Positions 10,201 to 18,749 of a DNA stretch of 64,000 nucleotides are shown here, in pieces. This DNA is from Coccinella septempunctata (Eukaryota > Arthropoda > Insecta > Coleoptera > Coccinellidae): NCBI RefSeq assembly GCF_907165205.1, contig NC_058195.1:28478936-28542935 (forward strand), given 5' to 3'. The number at the start of each line of letters is the position of its first letter. Within the stretch, counting starts at the first letter, position 1. A program made the translations under genes and the position numbers. Under the pieces are notes generated by a model. The model had not been told where the DNA came from and ran no database searches. It saw only the letters and a list, made by a program, of their open reading frames with translations.

Positions 10201-11225
10201 TCCCGAATATTTCCCTCTAAGTGATCTACACTAAAACCAATTTCGTTCCAATCTCCACGTTCCAGATCAATTCTTCCGATTTCGTAACTTTCCTGACCCC
10301 TATCTACGACTTCGCCGGAGACCGCTTTGGCGATCTTTTGTCTTTTCACCAGTCTTACTTCGCTGCGCGATACATTGACAACCCGAATCCATATTTTCTG
10401 CGTGTTCTCCATCAAACAATTTGCCACGAGAATATTTTCGTTTCCCAAGGGTATGGACTCACATACCATAACTGCCCCTTCAATATTTCCCACTAACTTA
10501 GCCCTTACTAACGCTTCCGAACGGGCAGGTATTGTTACCCCATTCTCTATTAATACATCCGTTTCCCAGTTCCGCTCCTGACCTACGTCGATCATCTGTT
10601 CTACCTTATCAATTGATTCTGTCGACTGGCATTCCTCCGTCGCGACCGTCCTTGGCACGCGTTCGCTATTCCTTGATCCCTTCTCCCGTAGGTACCCAAT
10701 GTGCTTCCCAGCCATTTCCGTATTTCTCGCTCCGTTACTAACATTCCTAATATTTTTATTTGGAAGTATTTTTTCTAAGTCCTGTTCTGGTCTCCTCTTG
10801 ACTTCTTCACTACGAATTCCTAAATTCTCTTGAATTCCTTCCGCAATTCCTACCACGGAACCAGCTGGCAAGGCCCAACCACCTGTTCCTGTACCGACTG
10901 TCCTATCAGTTCCGTCAACGATTCCCTTGTTATTCTGTTCATTTTCCGTTTTACCCTTAGCTCCCACTTGGGCACTAGCATCCTTAAATAATTTCACCTT
11001 TGGCTTTATACCCTCGAAATTTTCCGTCTGCGTACCGGACTCCTTAAACTGTGTCCTAATTTCCACATTTTCCTTTGGTTTCCTTAACCGTTCCCCATTT
11101 GTGTCACTTTTGACATTATCTTCCGTGTACGACTTATCCTCCAATACAATTTTTCCTGCGTTCCTCTCAAATCCGGTTTTCCTACGAACAACTTCCCTGA
11201 AGTTTCCGTTGACTTGAATCGACAT
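7269..11225 (-). CDS. pol: Gypsy-A pol: reverse transcriptase, RNase H, macro domain, integrase
   Basis: A 1318-codon open block; its upstream protease part lies beyond LINE-A at 15296-15812 in the same frame. Residues 1-380: low-complexity, charged linker. About 385-575: reverse transcriptase, with YLDD (aspartates 540-541) and the primer-grip region. About 660-790: RNase H (VATDASGLGVGAVLSQ; TVVTDHRPL). About 830-968: a macro domain (separate entry). About 1030-1300: integrase with an HHCC zinc motif (HPGQQKT ... CTSCDAC) and the DDE core (MDIVGPL; LTDRGTNF; NGQIERMHR). It copies the element RNA and inserts the cDNA. The first two residues come from inserted LINE-A sequence, so the apparent start is artificial. 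It ends at a frameshift; the remaining integrase tail is at 5769-7288. Confidence 0.93.
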   Translation of the reverse strand: MSIQVNGNFREVVRRKTGFERNAGKIVLEDKSYTEDNVKSDTNGERLRKPKENVEIRTQFKESGTQTENFEGIKPKVKLFKDASAQVGAKGKTENEQNNKGIVDGTDRTVGTGTGGWALPAGSVVGIAEGIQENLGIRSEEVKRRPEQDLEKILPNKNIRNVSNGARNTEMAGKHIGYLREKGSRNSERVPRTVATEECQSTESIDKVEQMIDVGQERNWETDVLIENGVTIPARSEALVRAKLVGNIEGAVMVCESIPLGNENILVANCLMENTQKIWIRVVNVSRSEVRLVKRQKIAKAVSGEVVDRGQESYEIGRIDLERGDWNEIGFSVDHLEGNIREKLKKLIQEYQDLFLEEDEKMTSTTKVKHSITLEPGAQPVCKAPYRIPYHQREVLRKEIDRLLEAGVIRPSFSPWSAPVVLITKRLPNGEDKIRMCIDYRGLNSVTKTEYYPLPNISDLIQGYSAGNKTLFSVIDVAEAYHQIDMEEKDIPLTGFSTFQGHFEYLKMPFGLKNAPSTFQRFMNLTLAGLTGQSCMVYLDDIIIFNSDGEEDHIEKLRGVFDRLREANVKLKPKKCKFMMKEVKYLGHIITQEGVLPDPEKIEAIQNFPIPKNVRGVRSFLGKVNWYRRFIPNADDLATPLTNLTKKEVKFEITAEVLESIRKLKSILTSDKVLVYPDFSQPFIVATDASGLGVGAVLSQVREGYERPIAYASRSFKKAELNYSTTEKELLGVVFGVKTFRCYLYGKKFTVVTDHRPLKWLLSLKDPGSRLARWAMSLADYDFTVIHRKGRLHGNADALSRKYNREDHFIDMEFEEFQEYRKVHQVPEMSTLCSKKGNIFTAPESWALAHCVSEDLAMGAGIALQFKNIYGSVDKLRQQGKIVGETAELNLPERNIYYLVTKVNYFDEPVYRGMWNALRSLRACCEKNRDSVLAMPRIGCGLDKLDWERVLEMIKFIFHDLDIKIVIYELESALVSLVEINEQGLDGMEPEWDRESLKGAQKKDPYCKTIIETIQAGGESTEPYYLSRDGVLYFCEDGNDKLVVPRVYVPKVLHDFHDSLMAGHPGQQKTLASLKRRFYWPKMRTDVIKYCTSCDACNRRKTSPHQKKAPLQRFTSTTEPWGLTSMDIVGPLVTSFNGNRYILTFQDYFTKYVEAIPVPDQKADTIARAFVENVIVRHGAPQKLLTDRGTNFMSSLFKEVCGILGIRKIQTSSYAPTSNGQIERMHRVLKDMLSHYISRDQRDWDSWIPFVLMAYRGNVHSTTGYSPFFLLHGREQVLPIDSFIKSDRVRYDYDENYASELKERLRRVYTEVFENGRS
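8322..8738 (-). other. Macro domain of the OARD1/TARG1 type embedded in Gypsy-A pol (pol residues about 830-968)
   Basis: Between RNase H and integrase, where Gypsy elements normally have only a linker, the frame encodes a complete macro domain. The order is GNIFTAPESWALAHCVSED, MGAGIALQFK (phosphate/ribose loop), IYYLVTK, MPRIGCGLDKLDWERV and the terminal KIVIYE strand. This order is that of human OARD1/TARG1, which removes ADP-ribose from glutamate/aspartate. The lysine of the LVTK strand and the aspartate of GCGLD match its two catalytic residues, Lys84 and Asp125, so hydrolase activity is plausible. The domain is in frame without breaks. The function in the element is inferred: countering host ADP-ribosylation, or processing. 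Lentiviral dUTPase occupies the same pol position. Confidence 0.88.
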
Positions 11226-11233
11226 CGAGCGAG

Positions 11234-12322
11234 ATGTCGAGCGAGAAGGTTGTTGGAGAGACGATCTGCGGTTGTTGCCGTAGAGGTGTTGTGAAAGCGG
11301 TTAAATGCCAAGTATGTGCGAGGGTATTTCACCCGAGTTGCACTACAAAACTTAAACAGGTGAAAATGGTGAGTGATTCGGTCATTGTTTGCTGTGCCGA
11401 CAATAACAAAGTCGGTGAAGTCGCAAATGACGAAGTTTCGAATGAGAACTCTGATGGAACAAACATCAAACAGTCAACAAGTAAGTTCGAGATAACTGAA
11501 AAGACTACCCAAATTGAGCTTATGATGAAGATAATTAGAGAGTTGGAGGATAAAAATATTTTAATGAATGAAAATAATTCATTGTTGAAATACAAAATCT
11601 CTGTTATGGAAAAGGAAATCTTATCTCAAGCAGATAAGATAAAACAACTTGAAAAAAATCTAAACAAGGCGCAGGGAGATGACAGGCAAGAGGTGGAAAG
11701 ATCTACCAGAACAGCAAACAATAAAATCAGAAGTCATCAGAAAGAGGAGGGATTTTTAGTTCAAAATTCAGTAGGTAAAATGCAGCAGCTGGAACATGCG
11801 CAACGAAAGAAAATGAATGAAGTCATCGACCTAGGTAAATATGACAAGGTGAAGGAAGGAGTTGACAAATCAAATCCAACCACAAATCGCTTTGCTGATG
11901 AGAAATCTGAGGGAAAATCTAACAGCGAGAGTAATGAGAAGTGGATCAACGTGAACAACAAAAGAAAGAGAAAATACAGATCTTTAAGATTTGGAACCTG
12001 CGAAGTGAATGATAACGAAAACTCTTTTGTTGGGCAGGAGAGGCAAGCGTGGTTTTTTATTAGCCGTGTAAAGGATCACGTCACCGAACCCATGATAGAG
12101 AATTATATCAAGGAAAAAACAAATTTCAAGGATGAGGTGGTGGAAGTTAAAGAGCTAACGTTTGAGAAGAAAAGAAGCAGTCTCAAGAGTTTCCTAGTGA
12201 AGGTACCCTTTTCAAAAAAAGATGAAGTTTACGATCCGGAATTTTGGCCTGTGAATATAATCATAAAACGCTTTAACATGCAAGTCTATAAGAAGAATTG
12301 TCCTGCAGATAATTTTTTATAG
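11234..12322 (+). CDS. LINE-A ORF1 protein with N-terminal PHD-like zinc finger and coiled coil
   Basis: 362 codons. Residues about 12-50 have regularly spaced cysteines and a histidine (CGCCRRGVV, CQVC, FHPSC, VCCAD), as in the PHD/RING-like finger of some CR1-group ORF1 proteins. Residues about 95-145 form a lysine/glutamate-rich heptad segment (LMMKIIRELEDKN...) predicting a coiled coil for trimerisation. The remainder is basic and ends in an RRM-like C-terminal part (about 270-360). ORF1 proteins bind element RNA to build the particle. Its UAG stop (12320-12322) directly follows a U UUU UUA heptamer, and ORF2 lies in the -1 frame. Confidence 0.85.
   Translation: MSSEKVVGETICGCCRRGVVKAVKCQVCARVFHPSCTTKLKQVKMVSDSVIVCCADNNKVGEVANDEVSNENSDGTNIKQSTSKFEITEKTTQIELMMKIIRELEDKNILMNENNSLLKYKISVMEKEILSQADKIKQLEKNLNKAQGDDRQEVERSTRTANNKIRSHQKEEGFLVQNSVGKMQQLEHAQRKKMNEVIDLGKYDKVKEGVDKSNPTTNRFADEKSEGKSNSESNEKWINVNNKRKRKYRSLRFGTCEVNDNENSFVGQERQAWFFISRVKDHVTEPMIENYIKEKTNFKDEVVEVKELTFEKKRSSLKSFLVKVPFSKKDEVYDPEFWPVNIIIKRFNMQVYKKNCPADNFL
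12313..12319 (+). promoter_or_regulatory. Candidate -1 ribosomal frameshift heptamer U UUU UUA at the LINE-A ORF1 end
   Basis: The ORF1 codons AAT TTT TTA run directly into its TAG stop. A -1 slip on this heptamer enters the ORF2 frame, which is open from 12313 and contains no ATG before the endonuclease domain. No strong downstream hairpin was seen by eye, so termination-reinitiation remains an alternative. Confidence 0.5.
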
Positions 12323-12366
12323 GGAACCAACAGCATTTCGAGAAAAGCAAAGTAACATCAAAGAAT

Positions 12367-15195
12367 TTGAAACATAACATTAAAAGAACTTACGAAGTAA
12401 TACATCAAAATCTACAATCAATAGGAAACAGTGTTGATACCCTCCAACACTTCCTTTCAACTCAACCCGATTGTAAGGCAGTCTGTGTAACGGAACATTG
12501 GAAAAGTGAAGATGAGTTGATAAATAAGTTAAATGATTACAATCTTGTATCGTTCGTTTGCAGACCGAAAGGTAAGCACGGTGGAACAGCCATCTATATT
12601 CATCAAGACGTTAACAGCAAAAGGAGAAGAAAATTGGAAGATCTCTCGATAATTGGACAAATAGAGTGTGCAGCAGCTGAAATGTGTTTGGGTGGCAAAA
12701 GTTTCATTCTCCTATCAGTGTACAGACCTTGCAGTGCGACCAGTGATTTTGATGTGTTCATTGCTCAACTAGAAAAAGTGCTAAGAGTGGCTGTAAGTGA
12801 GAACAAGTATGTGATACTGGCTGGGGATTTCAACGTGGATCTGTTGATGAACACAACGAGAAGGTCGGATTTCCTAACCTTAATGAATCTTTTTCAAATA
12901 TTTCCCTCAATTCTTGAACCAACAAGGATTACGGAGCGCACCAGGAGTTGCCTGGATAATATATTTGTTAATTTTGATGTTCAATCTGAAGTACTCAGGA
13001 CAGCTGTTTCGGATCACTTTGGGCAAAAAATAGGTTTCTCTGTGATGGAAAACCATATTAAAAATATAACTTATCGTAGAATATACACTGATGATGCTAT
13101 AGAAATGCTACGGAGTGATCTTTTGCAGGTGAACTGGGATACAGTATTCTTAACAGAGGAATCAGAAGTTGACTTGCAATGGAATAATTTTGTCAATATT
13201 TTCTTGCGTTTGTTCGAAAAATGTTTTCCTTTGAAAGCATTTAGAAATATGAAGAGAAAAACTATTAATTATTATAACAACGATTCTGTTCGACAAAGTA
13301 AGGCTCGATTAGATATTTTACTAACTCTGAAATCTTGTGATAGTTCCTTTAATAATGCATACAAACAGGAAAAAATTAATTATGATAAACTTCTTAAAGC
13401 GGCTAGAGCCGATTATTACAATGAGAAAATTCAACTCTCAGATAATAAAAGTAAATCAATGTGGTCTATCTGCAATGATATAATAGGTAAAAAAACTAGA
13501 ACCGAATCTTTTGTTAACGAAGATCCCAAATATGTTGCTGAGGAATATAATAAATTTCTCATAAAAAAGGTTCCAAACTTGATGAACGTTTTGAATCATG
13601 TGCCTTTCTCATGCAAATTGCCTATGACCTCAATAGCCATGAATCTGGAACCAACAACTCCTAATGAAATAGAACAAATAATTTCAACCAAAATTAAAAA
13701 CAAAAACTGTTGTGGTGATGATGGAATCCCTGTTAATATAATGAAAAAATGTGTCCATGAGATAAAAGTAGTCATTTCACAAATAATTAATAACTCATTA
13801 AAACATGGAATATTTCCTAATCATTTGAAATTAGCATTAATAAAGCCTATATACAAAAAAGGAGACATAGATTCTTTTGAGAGTTATAGACCAATAAGTA
13901 TTTTGTCCAGTTTCTCAAAAATTTTTGAGCATGTTATGTGTAATAGAGTATTGAAGTTCTTGAACGATTGTAAGGTCTTTAACGCTTCCCAGCATGGTTT
14001 TTTGGAGGGACGTTCAGTTCAGACCGCGTTGTATCAATTTACCGAGAGGGTACTGAAGATAATTGAGGAAGATAAGCTTGGTCTCGGTCTGTTTATAGAT
14101 CTGGCGAGCGCATATGATTGCTTATTCAGGCCGTTCTTATTGGAGAAGCTGGAAAGATTGGGAGTCAGGGGCAATGCGAAGAAGTGGATTGCCTCTTATC
14201 TTTCTGGACGATTACAACGGGTCTCTATCGTTAGAAATGGCAGAGAAGTTAGATCTGACATAGTTCAGTCAGATTATGGGGTTCCTCAGGGCAGTGTCCT
14301 GGGGCCACTTTTATTTTTAATTTTCCTGATTGATATTTGTGATTTGAATGAGGAGATCCTGAACTGGTTAACCTCATTTGTTGATGACACTAACGTGATA
14401 GTTAGTGGTGTAGATTTTGAGGACATAGAATCTAAATTGGAATTTATATTTCAACAAATAAAAATGTGGTTTGAAAAGAACAAGCTAGTAATGAATCACA
14501 GTAAGACATCAGCTGTTTTGTTCAGCACTAGCAGATCGAATAAAGCTAGACAAGGTGGTCTTTGCGTCGATGGAAATGAGGTGGAAATTAAGGATGCTGT
14601 CAAGTTTCTGGGTGTATTTCTGGATGGGCATCTGAGGTGGTCTTATCAAATAGATCACTTGGAGTCAAAGCTCTGCAGGGTTGGATATGGTCTCAGGACT
14701 CTTTCAGAGTATTTGAGTGTTCAGAACTTGAAAATAGTATATTTCGCGAATTTTGAATCCTTGCTTCGCTATGGCGTCATTTTTTGGGGATCATGCTGTG
14801 AAGTAGAAAGACTGTTTATTGTGCAAAAAAGGATTATAAGATATATGTTCAAAATGAAATTTAATCAGTCATGCAGAGGGGTATTTAGAAAAAACAGATT
14901 GCTTACAGTATATGGTATATATTTAGTGGAGTGCTTAATTTTCTTTTTCAAAAATAGGGAGATTTTCTCAGCCCACACGACTAGAAGTCACTACCCTATA
15001 AGATCGTTAAATTTACATTATCCCATACATAGATTATCGTTAACCGAAAAGCATCCCTCTTATATGTGTATTAAGATTTTTAATAGATTACCTGATGATA
15101 TGAAGAGATTGAATAATTTCAAACTGTTCAAGGAAAAAGTGAGAGATTTTGTAATAGAATTGGAACCATATTCTTTGTCTGATTTTTTGGTTTAA
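12367..15195 (+). CDS. LINE-A ORF2: endonuclease-reverse transcriptase
   Basis: About 942 codons. Residues about 8-220 are an apurinic-like endonuclease (EEP fold: HQNLQSIGN, VCVTEHW, AGDFNVDLL, terminal VSDHFG) that nicks the target DNA. From about 480 comes the reverse transcriptase (LIKPIYKKGD, YRPISIL, GFLEGRS, DLASAYDCL, YGVPQGSVLGPLLF, FVDDT with aspartates 673-674), followed by a thumb and C-terminal region (LRYGVIFWG). It performs target-primed reverse transcription. The listed start is a TTG; the frame is open from 12313 with no ATG until far into the endonuclease, suggesting entry by frameshift or reinitiation from ORF1. Confidence 0.93.
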   Translation: MKHNIKRTYEVIHQNLQSIGNSVDTLQHFLSTQPDCKAVCVTEHWKSEDELINKLNDYNLVSFVCRPKGKHGGTAIYIHQDVNSKRRRKLEDLSIIGQIECAAAEMCLGGKSFILLSVYRPCSATSDFDVFIAQLEKVLRVAVSENKYVILAGDFNVDLLMNTTRRSDFLTLMNLFQIFPSILEPTRITERTRSCLDNIFVNFDVQSEVLRTAVSDHFGQKIGFSVMENHIKNITYRRIYTDDAIEMLRSDLLQVNWDTVFLTEESEVDLQWNNFVNIFLRLFEKCFPLKAFRNMKRKTINYYNNDSVRQSKARLDILLTLKSCDSSFNNAYKQEKINYDKLLKAARADYYNEKIQLSDNKSKSMWSICNDIIGKKTRTESFVNEDPKYVAEEYNKFLIKKVPNLMNVLNHVPFSCKLPMTSIAMNLEPTTPNEIEQIISTKIKNKNCCGDDGIPVNIMKKCVHEIKVVISQIINNSLKHGIFPNHLKLALIKPIYKKGDIDSFESYRPISILSSFSKIFEHVMCNRVLKFLNDCKVFNASQHGFLEGRSVQTALYQFTERVLKIIEEDKLGLGLFIDLASAYDCLFRPFLLEKLERLGVRGNAKKWIASYLSGRLQRVSIVRNGREVRSDIVQSDYGVPQGSVLGPLLFLIFLIDICDLNEEILNWLTSFVDDTNVIVSGVDFEDIESKLEFIFQQIKMWFEKNKLVMNHSKTSAVLFSTSRSNKARQGGLCVDGNEVEIKDAVKFLGVFLDGHLRWSYQIDHLESKLCRVGYGLRTLSEYLSVQNLKIVYFANFESLLRYGVIFWGSCCEVERLFIVQKRIIRYMFKMKFNQSCRGVFRKNRLLTVYGIYLVECLIFFFKNREIFSAHTTRSHYPIRSLNLHYPIHRLSLTEKHPSYMCIKIFNRLPDDMKRLNNFKLFKEKVRDFVIELEPYSLSDFLV

Positions 15196-15287
15196 CTATG
15201 CGCATGACACTTGACACTGTTTCTCTTATGTATCTATGCTGTATGGTTACATACTATGAAATAAAGAGGATATTGTATTGTATTGTA
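15196..15287 (+). repeat. LINE-A 3' UTR with terminal (TATTG)n microsatellite
   Basis: A short 3' tail that includes an AATAAA signal (at about 15259) and ends in four TATTG units. The last unit runs into the duplicated target TTGAATCG. Confidence 0.8.
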
Positions 15288-15295
15288 TTGAATCG

Positions 15296-15812
15296 TTCCG
15301 GTAAATCCCTTACTATCTTCATCTTCCGCACATAATTCGCTTTCTATATCCTTTTTATTCAAAAATTCGAATCTCCTACCCCACATCATAACGGACGGCT
15401 CCCCCTCATAACTAACAAGTGCCTCATTTGCACTGAGAAAATCTCTCCCTAAAATAACTTGGACGTTTCCTAACATATCGTCATCACACAAAATAGCCGT
15501 CCAAGTTGTACCTAACTTTCCTCCCACAGGTCCCACCAAAATATTGGCCGTACCCCAGGTACGTAAACTATGACCTGTTACGCTCGTCAACCGATAGTCG
15601 ACCTCCTCTCTATTTATTCCATCTTCTGGAATTATTCTCCTATTTACAAGAGTCACCGCGGCTCCCGTATCTACCAAACAACGCCTCGTCCTTCCATTTA
15701 TGTTTAATTTAATCATGTGAGGTGCATCAAATAACCCTCCGGAGTTCACTTCCGGGATCACCATTACCGAACGATTCTTACTTTCCCCCTTATATACATG
15801 CCCCCCTGGCAT
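15296..15812 (-). CDS. Gypsy-A aspartic protease (N-terminal pol segment)
   Basis: Retropepsin part of pol, cut off from the RT by LINE-A. The active site is RCLVDTGAAVTLV near residue 47 and the C-terminal signature is VILGRDFL near residue 118. It would cleave the Gag-Pol polyprotein. The open frame runs to 15234 only because it reads into LINE-A; true Gypsy sequence ends at the duplication 15288-15295, and the frame is continuous with the 1318-codon block at 11225. It lies in the -1 frame relative to gag and its frame is already open at the gag stop, consistent with a frameshift fusion. Confidence 0.9.
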
Positions 15813-15832
15813 CCCCGAATAAACCAGCCCTT

Positions 15833-17002
15833 TTAAAAATTTCCGGCCACTATCCCGGCAGTTGGATTTTGGCCCTCCCCGTTTAAATAGTCTTGCCTCT
15901 TCGGCTGAGACCCCCTCGAGAATGGAGGCGATCGTTTAGGAATAGCTCCCGTACTTCGCCCCCCTTCCTTATCAGCATTTCTTCCCATTTCCTCGTTTTC
16001 ACGTTGACCCCAGGCCATATTCGCTTCACCCCCTCTTCCTGGGGGTGTAGTTCTCCGTATTCTATTTTTCGAAAAATTCTCTCGTCCCTGACGATTTTGT
16101 CTTGGGCAATCCCTAGCCCAATGACCCTTTTGTCCGCAACTATAACAACCTCCCTGCGTCCTTTGCCCTGATCTATTATTATTCCTACACTCTCTCGCAA
16201 AATGACCCGGTCTACCACAAGAATAACATTTATAATTGCGATGTATTCTTCTTTGTCTCTGCGAATTTTCTAATATTCCCCCTTTCATCCTTCGAGTCGT
16301 GCTCCTTTTTCCCGCAATTTTGACATCCCTCCGTTGCATCTAACGCCGATACCCTCATATTTGATGTCCTTCCTTGTATCATCATTGTTGCGGTCTCTTG
16401 TAATTTGACCAGTCCTTCCGCTTTTTCTAAATCTAGATTTTCTTCTCTTAATAAAGCTACCCCCATATCTTTCATCAAGTCTTTGCGCAACCCTTTTTAA
16501 ACTGATTTAATATCAACTCTTTATTTTTCTTTTTGATTCCCGCTTGTTCGTCTAGCGATGCTCCGCCCAAATCTTCCCGGAGTAATTCCGCGCCTAAAAT
16601 CCGCAGCCTAGTACAAAATGATGAAACATCTTCATCATGTCGCTGGAAACAACGACTTAAATTCCACTGACTCTCCCCTGGTAATTTTGATGGTGTAAAT
16701 TTTAAAATTAGCCGCTGTTTCAATTCCGAGTATTTCAATTTATCATACGCCTCATCAGACTTAAAATATTCGTACGCCGCGCCTATCAGTTTTAATTTCA
16801 ATAGAGTAAGGGTTTCTTCCTCACTCCATCCGTCCAATTTCGACCTCAACTCTAATTTGTCGAAGTACCGCTTTGCATCCTTTCCCGAAAAACCATCAAG
16901 GGTTGTCGCAATCATCCCCAACGAATACATAAACGGAAACCTCATAACATCTTTCTCAGCCACCGCAGGGGTGGTAGTACTAGCACTAGCCGCCGGCAAC
17001 AT
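15833..17002 (-). pseudogene. gag: Gypsy-A gag, broken by two frameshifts
   Basis: Three overlapping frames. 17002-16475 encodes the capsid-like part (MLPAASASTTTP..., FSGKDAKRYFDKLELRSKLDGW, FCTRLRILGAELL). 16490-16230 continues it, and 16339-15833 is nucleocapsid with two CCHC zinc knuckles (CYSCGRPGHFAREC, CYSCGQKGHWARDC) and a basic, arginine-rich tail. The protein packages element RNA. The second copy at 58193 reads through the first break, showing that this copy lost one base at the run near 16497 (AAAACAGGG there, AAAAAGGG here). A CQNCGKKEHDSKDE remnant lies at the second break. Confidence 0.88.
15836..15842 (-). promoter_or_regulatory. Candidate -1 frameshift heptamer A AAU UUU at the Gypsy-A gag end
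   Basis: The last gag codons AAT TTT are followed by the TAA stop at 15835-15833. A -1 slip on AAATTTT reads TTA AAA GGG CTG and enters the protease frame, which is open here. The heptamer fits the X XXY YYZ rule. No pseudoknot was checked. Confidence 0.5.
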
Positions 17003-18730
17003 TTTTCAAAATCTTGTAAATAACCCCAATAACAGTTAAATCCGAAAACTATCTTTAAACTCCGCAAATTAAACGAGGAAAACAAAACAATTTTATCAGG
17101 TTCATGATATTTCAAAGTATGAATCAAGTATCCCTATTTCAAAAATCCAAAATACGCTGCGCACGCAAGATAGAAGTAATCAAACTATAAACGCCAAATA
17201 CTCTCCCTATTCAAATTATATTAACCTTATATGGAAACGTCCTGAAAGAAAAATTATATCGCACAAAAAAAAATACTATTCTGAGCGCAACTGTTATCCC
17301 AAAAATAAATAACGCCCTGAAAAAAAAAATTATATCTCAACAGCAAAAATAAAATTCATTAAACAATGTCCTGAAAAAAAAAACCTGCAACCCTATCTTG
17401 TCCTAACTTTCCGAATTATTCTGTAAATCAAACCGATCAAAAATTTACATCCAACTGACTTAAAATTCCGAAATATTCTGACGTTAACTTGATAAAAACA
17501 CTTAACTTGAAATTACCAAAATTCCAAATTTCACTTAATTGAAACCAATTAAATTCAAATGACCGAAATTCAAAATTATTTGAGCCTCCAAATTAAAAAA
17601 AAAAATAACTCAAATGATTTCACCCTTAAATGTGTTCAAATTCTGATAAGACAACGTCTTAATTTTCCTTATCTGCTTTCCCTAAATTGATTTTAATTTC
17701 GCAAAAATACTTGAATGAAATGAACTAATTCTCAAACCCACTTTTTGTAACAAAATAACCGATCATTCAATCACAATCACTGATAAACAAGAAAGGAATT
17801 ATTATACACGCCAAAAATTATAACTTGATTGACGACTTTTCTTCTAAAATTTCCGATAAACTACAAGTCCAAATTCAATAAATCCGCGCACACAACTTTG
17901 CCTTCAAAATCCTACGTAATTGATACTCAACAAAAAAAAAATTTCAAAAATTATTCACTTCAAAACCATTAAATTCCTGCAAAATCAAAAATTTCAAAAC
18001 ACACAGTAATATACACTTCAAAATATAATTCACCTGGAAACAATAAAAGAAAAAAATATCTTTCACCATCAGCCAAGAATGCACCCTGAAAACAATAAAA
18101 TTATCGCGAAAAATTTAATTCAAATCTTCAATACTGATCAACTACTTTATCAATTTTTCTTAACGTTTCCATCCATCGATTAATTAAATCTTCCACAAAT
18201 TATTGAACTCCAATGTTCTTCACGAATAAAATTTTCTAACTATCTATCCGATTAAAAACTTGATAACTTATCCGATTTTTGAAATAAAATTCTGATCTAC
18301 CACAACGAAGAGTAAATAACAAACTTTTTCCAACTCTACTCAACTTTCTCTAATATCACGGCAGCTAGACTTTAACGAAAACAAAAGTTTCTGTTCACAA
18401 CTCTACTTATTACTTTTTACAAATTAACTCGATTATTCTCTTGAAATAAACAAAAATCGACGCAAAATGAAATTATTCTTGGCAATAGAAATAACTCAGA
18501 GTTCCTTCATCCGAAAGTCCTCAAATTCATTGATATACTCTCAACTAAATCCATCCATCAACCCTTAAGAAAAAAATTTTTTAAACACAATTCTCTCAAT
18601 TTTTTTCACTTCTACAATGATGCCTGTTAAATTATTGGATTCTATCTCGACTCGCTCCAGAAACGACTGAAACTTTAAAACCAAACTTCTCAATTAAAAC
18701 AATTTAGTATTCTACCCCAGAAAAATCAAC
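17003..18730 (-). other. Gypsy-A 5' leader
   Basis: About 1.7 kb of AT-rich untranslated sequence between the primer binding site and gag. It holds one copy of a ~72-base unit (about 17225-17340; ACGTCCTGAAAGAAAAATTATA type) that is tandemly repeated in the second Gypsy-A copy. No gene seen. Confidence 0.7.
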
Positions 18731-18748
18731 ATCCCACCGCTGTCACCA
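18731..18748 (-). promoter_or_regulatory. Gypsy-A primer binding site
   Basis: One base inside the 5' LTR, the minus strand reads TGGTGACAGCGGTGGGAT, complementary to a tRNA 3' end in CCA. The same sequence follows the LTR of the second copy at 56294. I could not assign the tRNA. Confidence 0.8.
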
Positions 18749-18749
18749 G

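Larger units (their letters stand above)
11222..15287 (+). mobile_element. LINE-A: full-length two-ORF non-LTR retrotransposon inside Gypsy-A
   Basis: A 4066-bp LINE inserted between the Gypsy-A protease and RT, in opposite orientation. The 8-bp duplication TTGAATCG flanks it (11214-11221 and 15288-15295). Gypsy pol reads on in one frame when the insert and one copy are discounted. The 3' end is a (TATTG)n microsatellite without poly-A, as in CR1/L2/Kiri-like LINEs. Both ORFs are open, so it is a recent and possibly competent copy. Only 12 bases precede the ORF1 ATG, so the 5' end may be slightly truncated. Confidence 0.92.
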
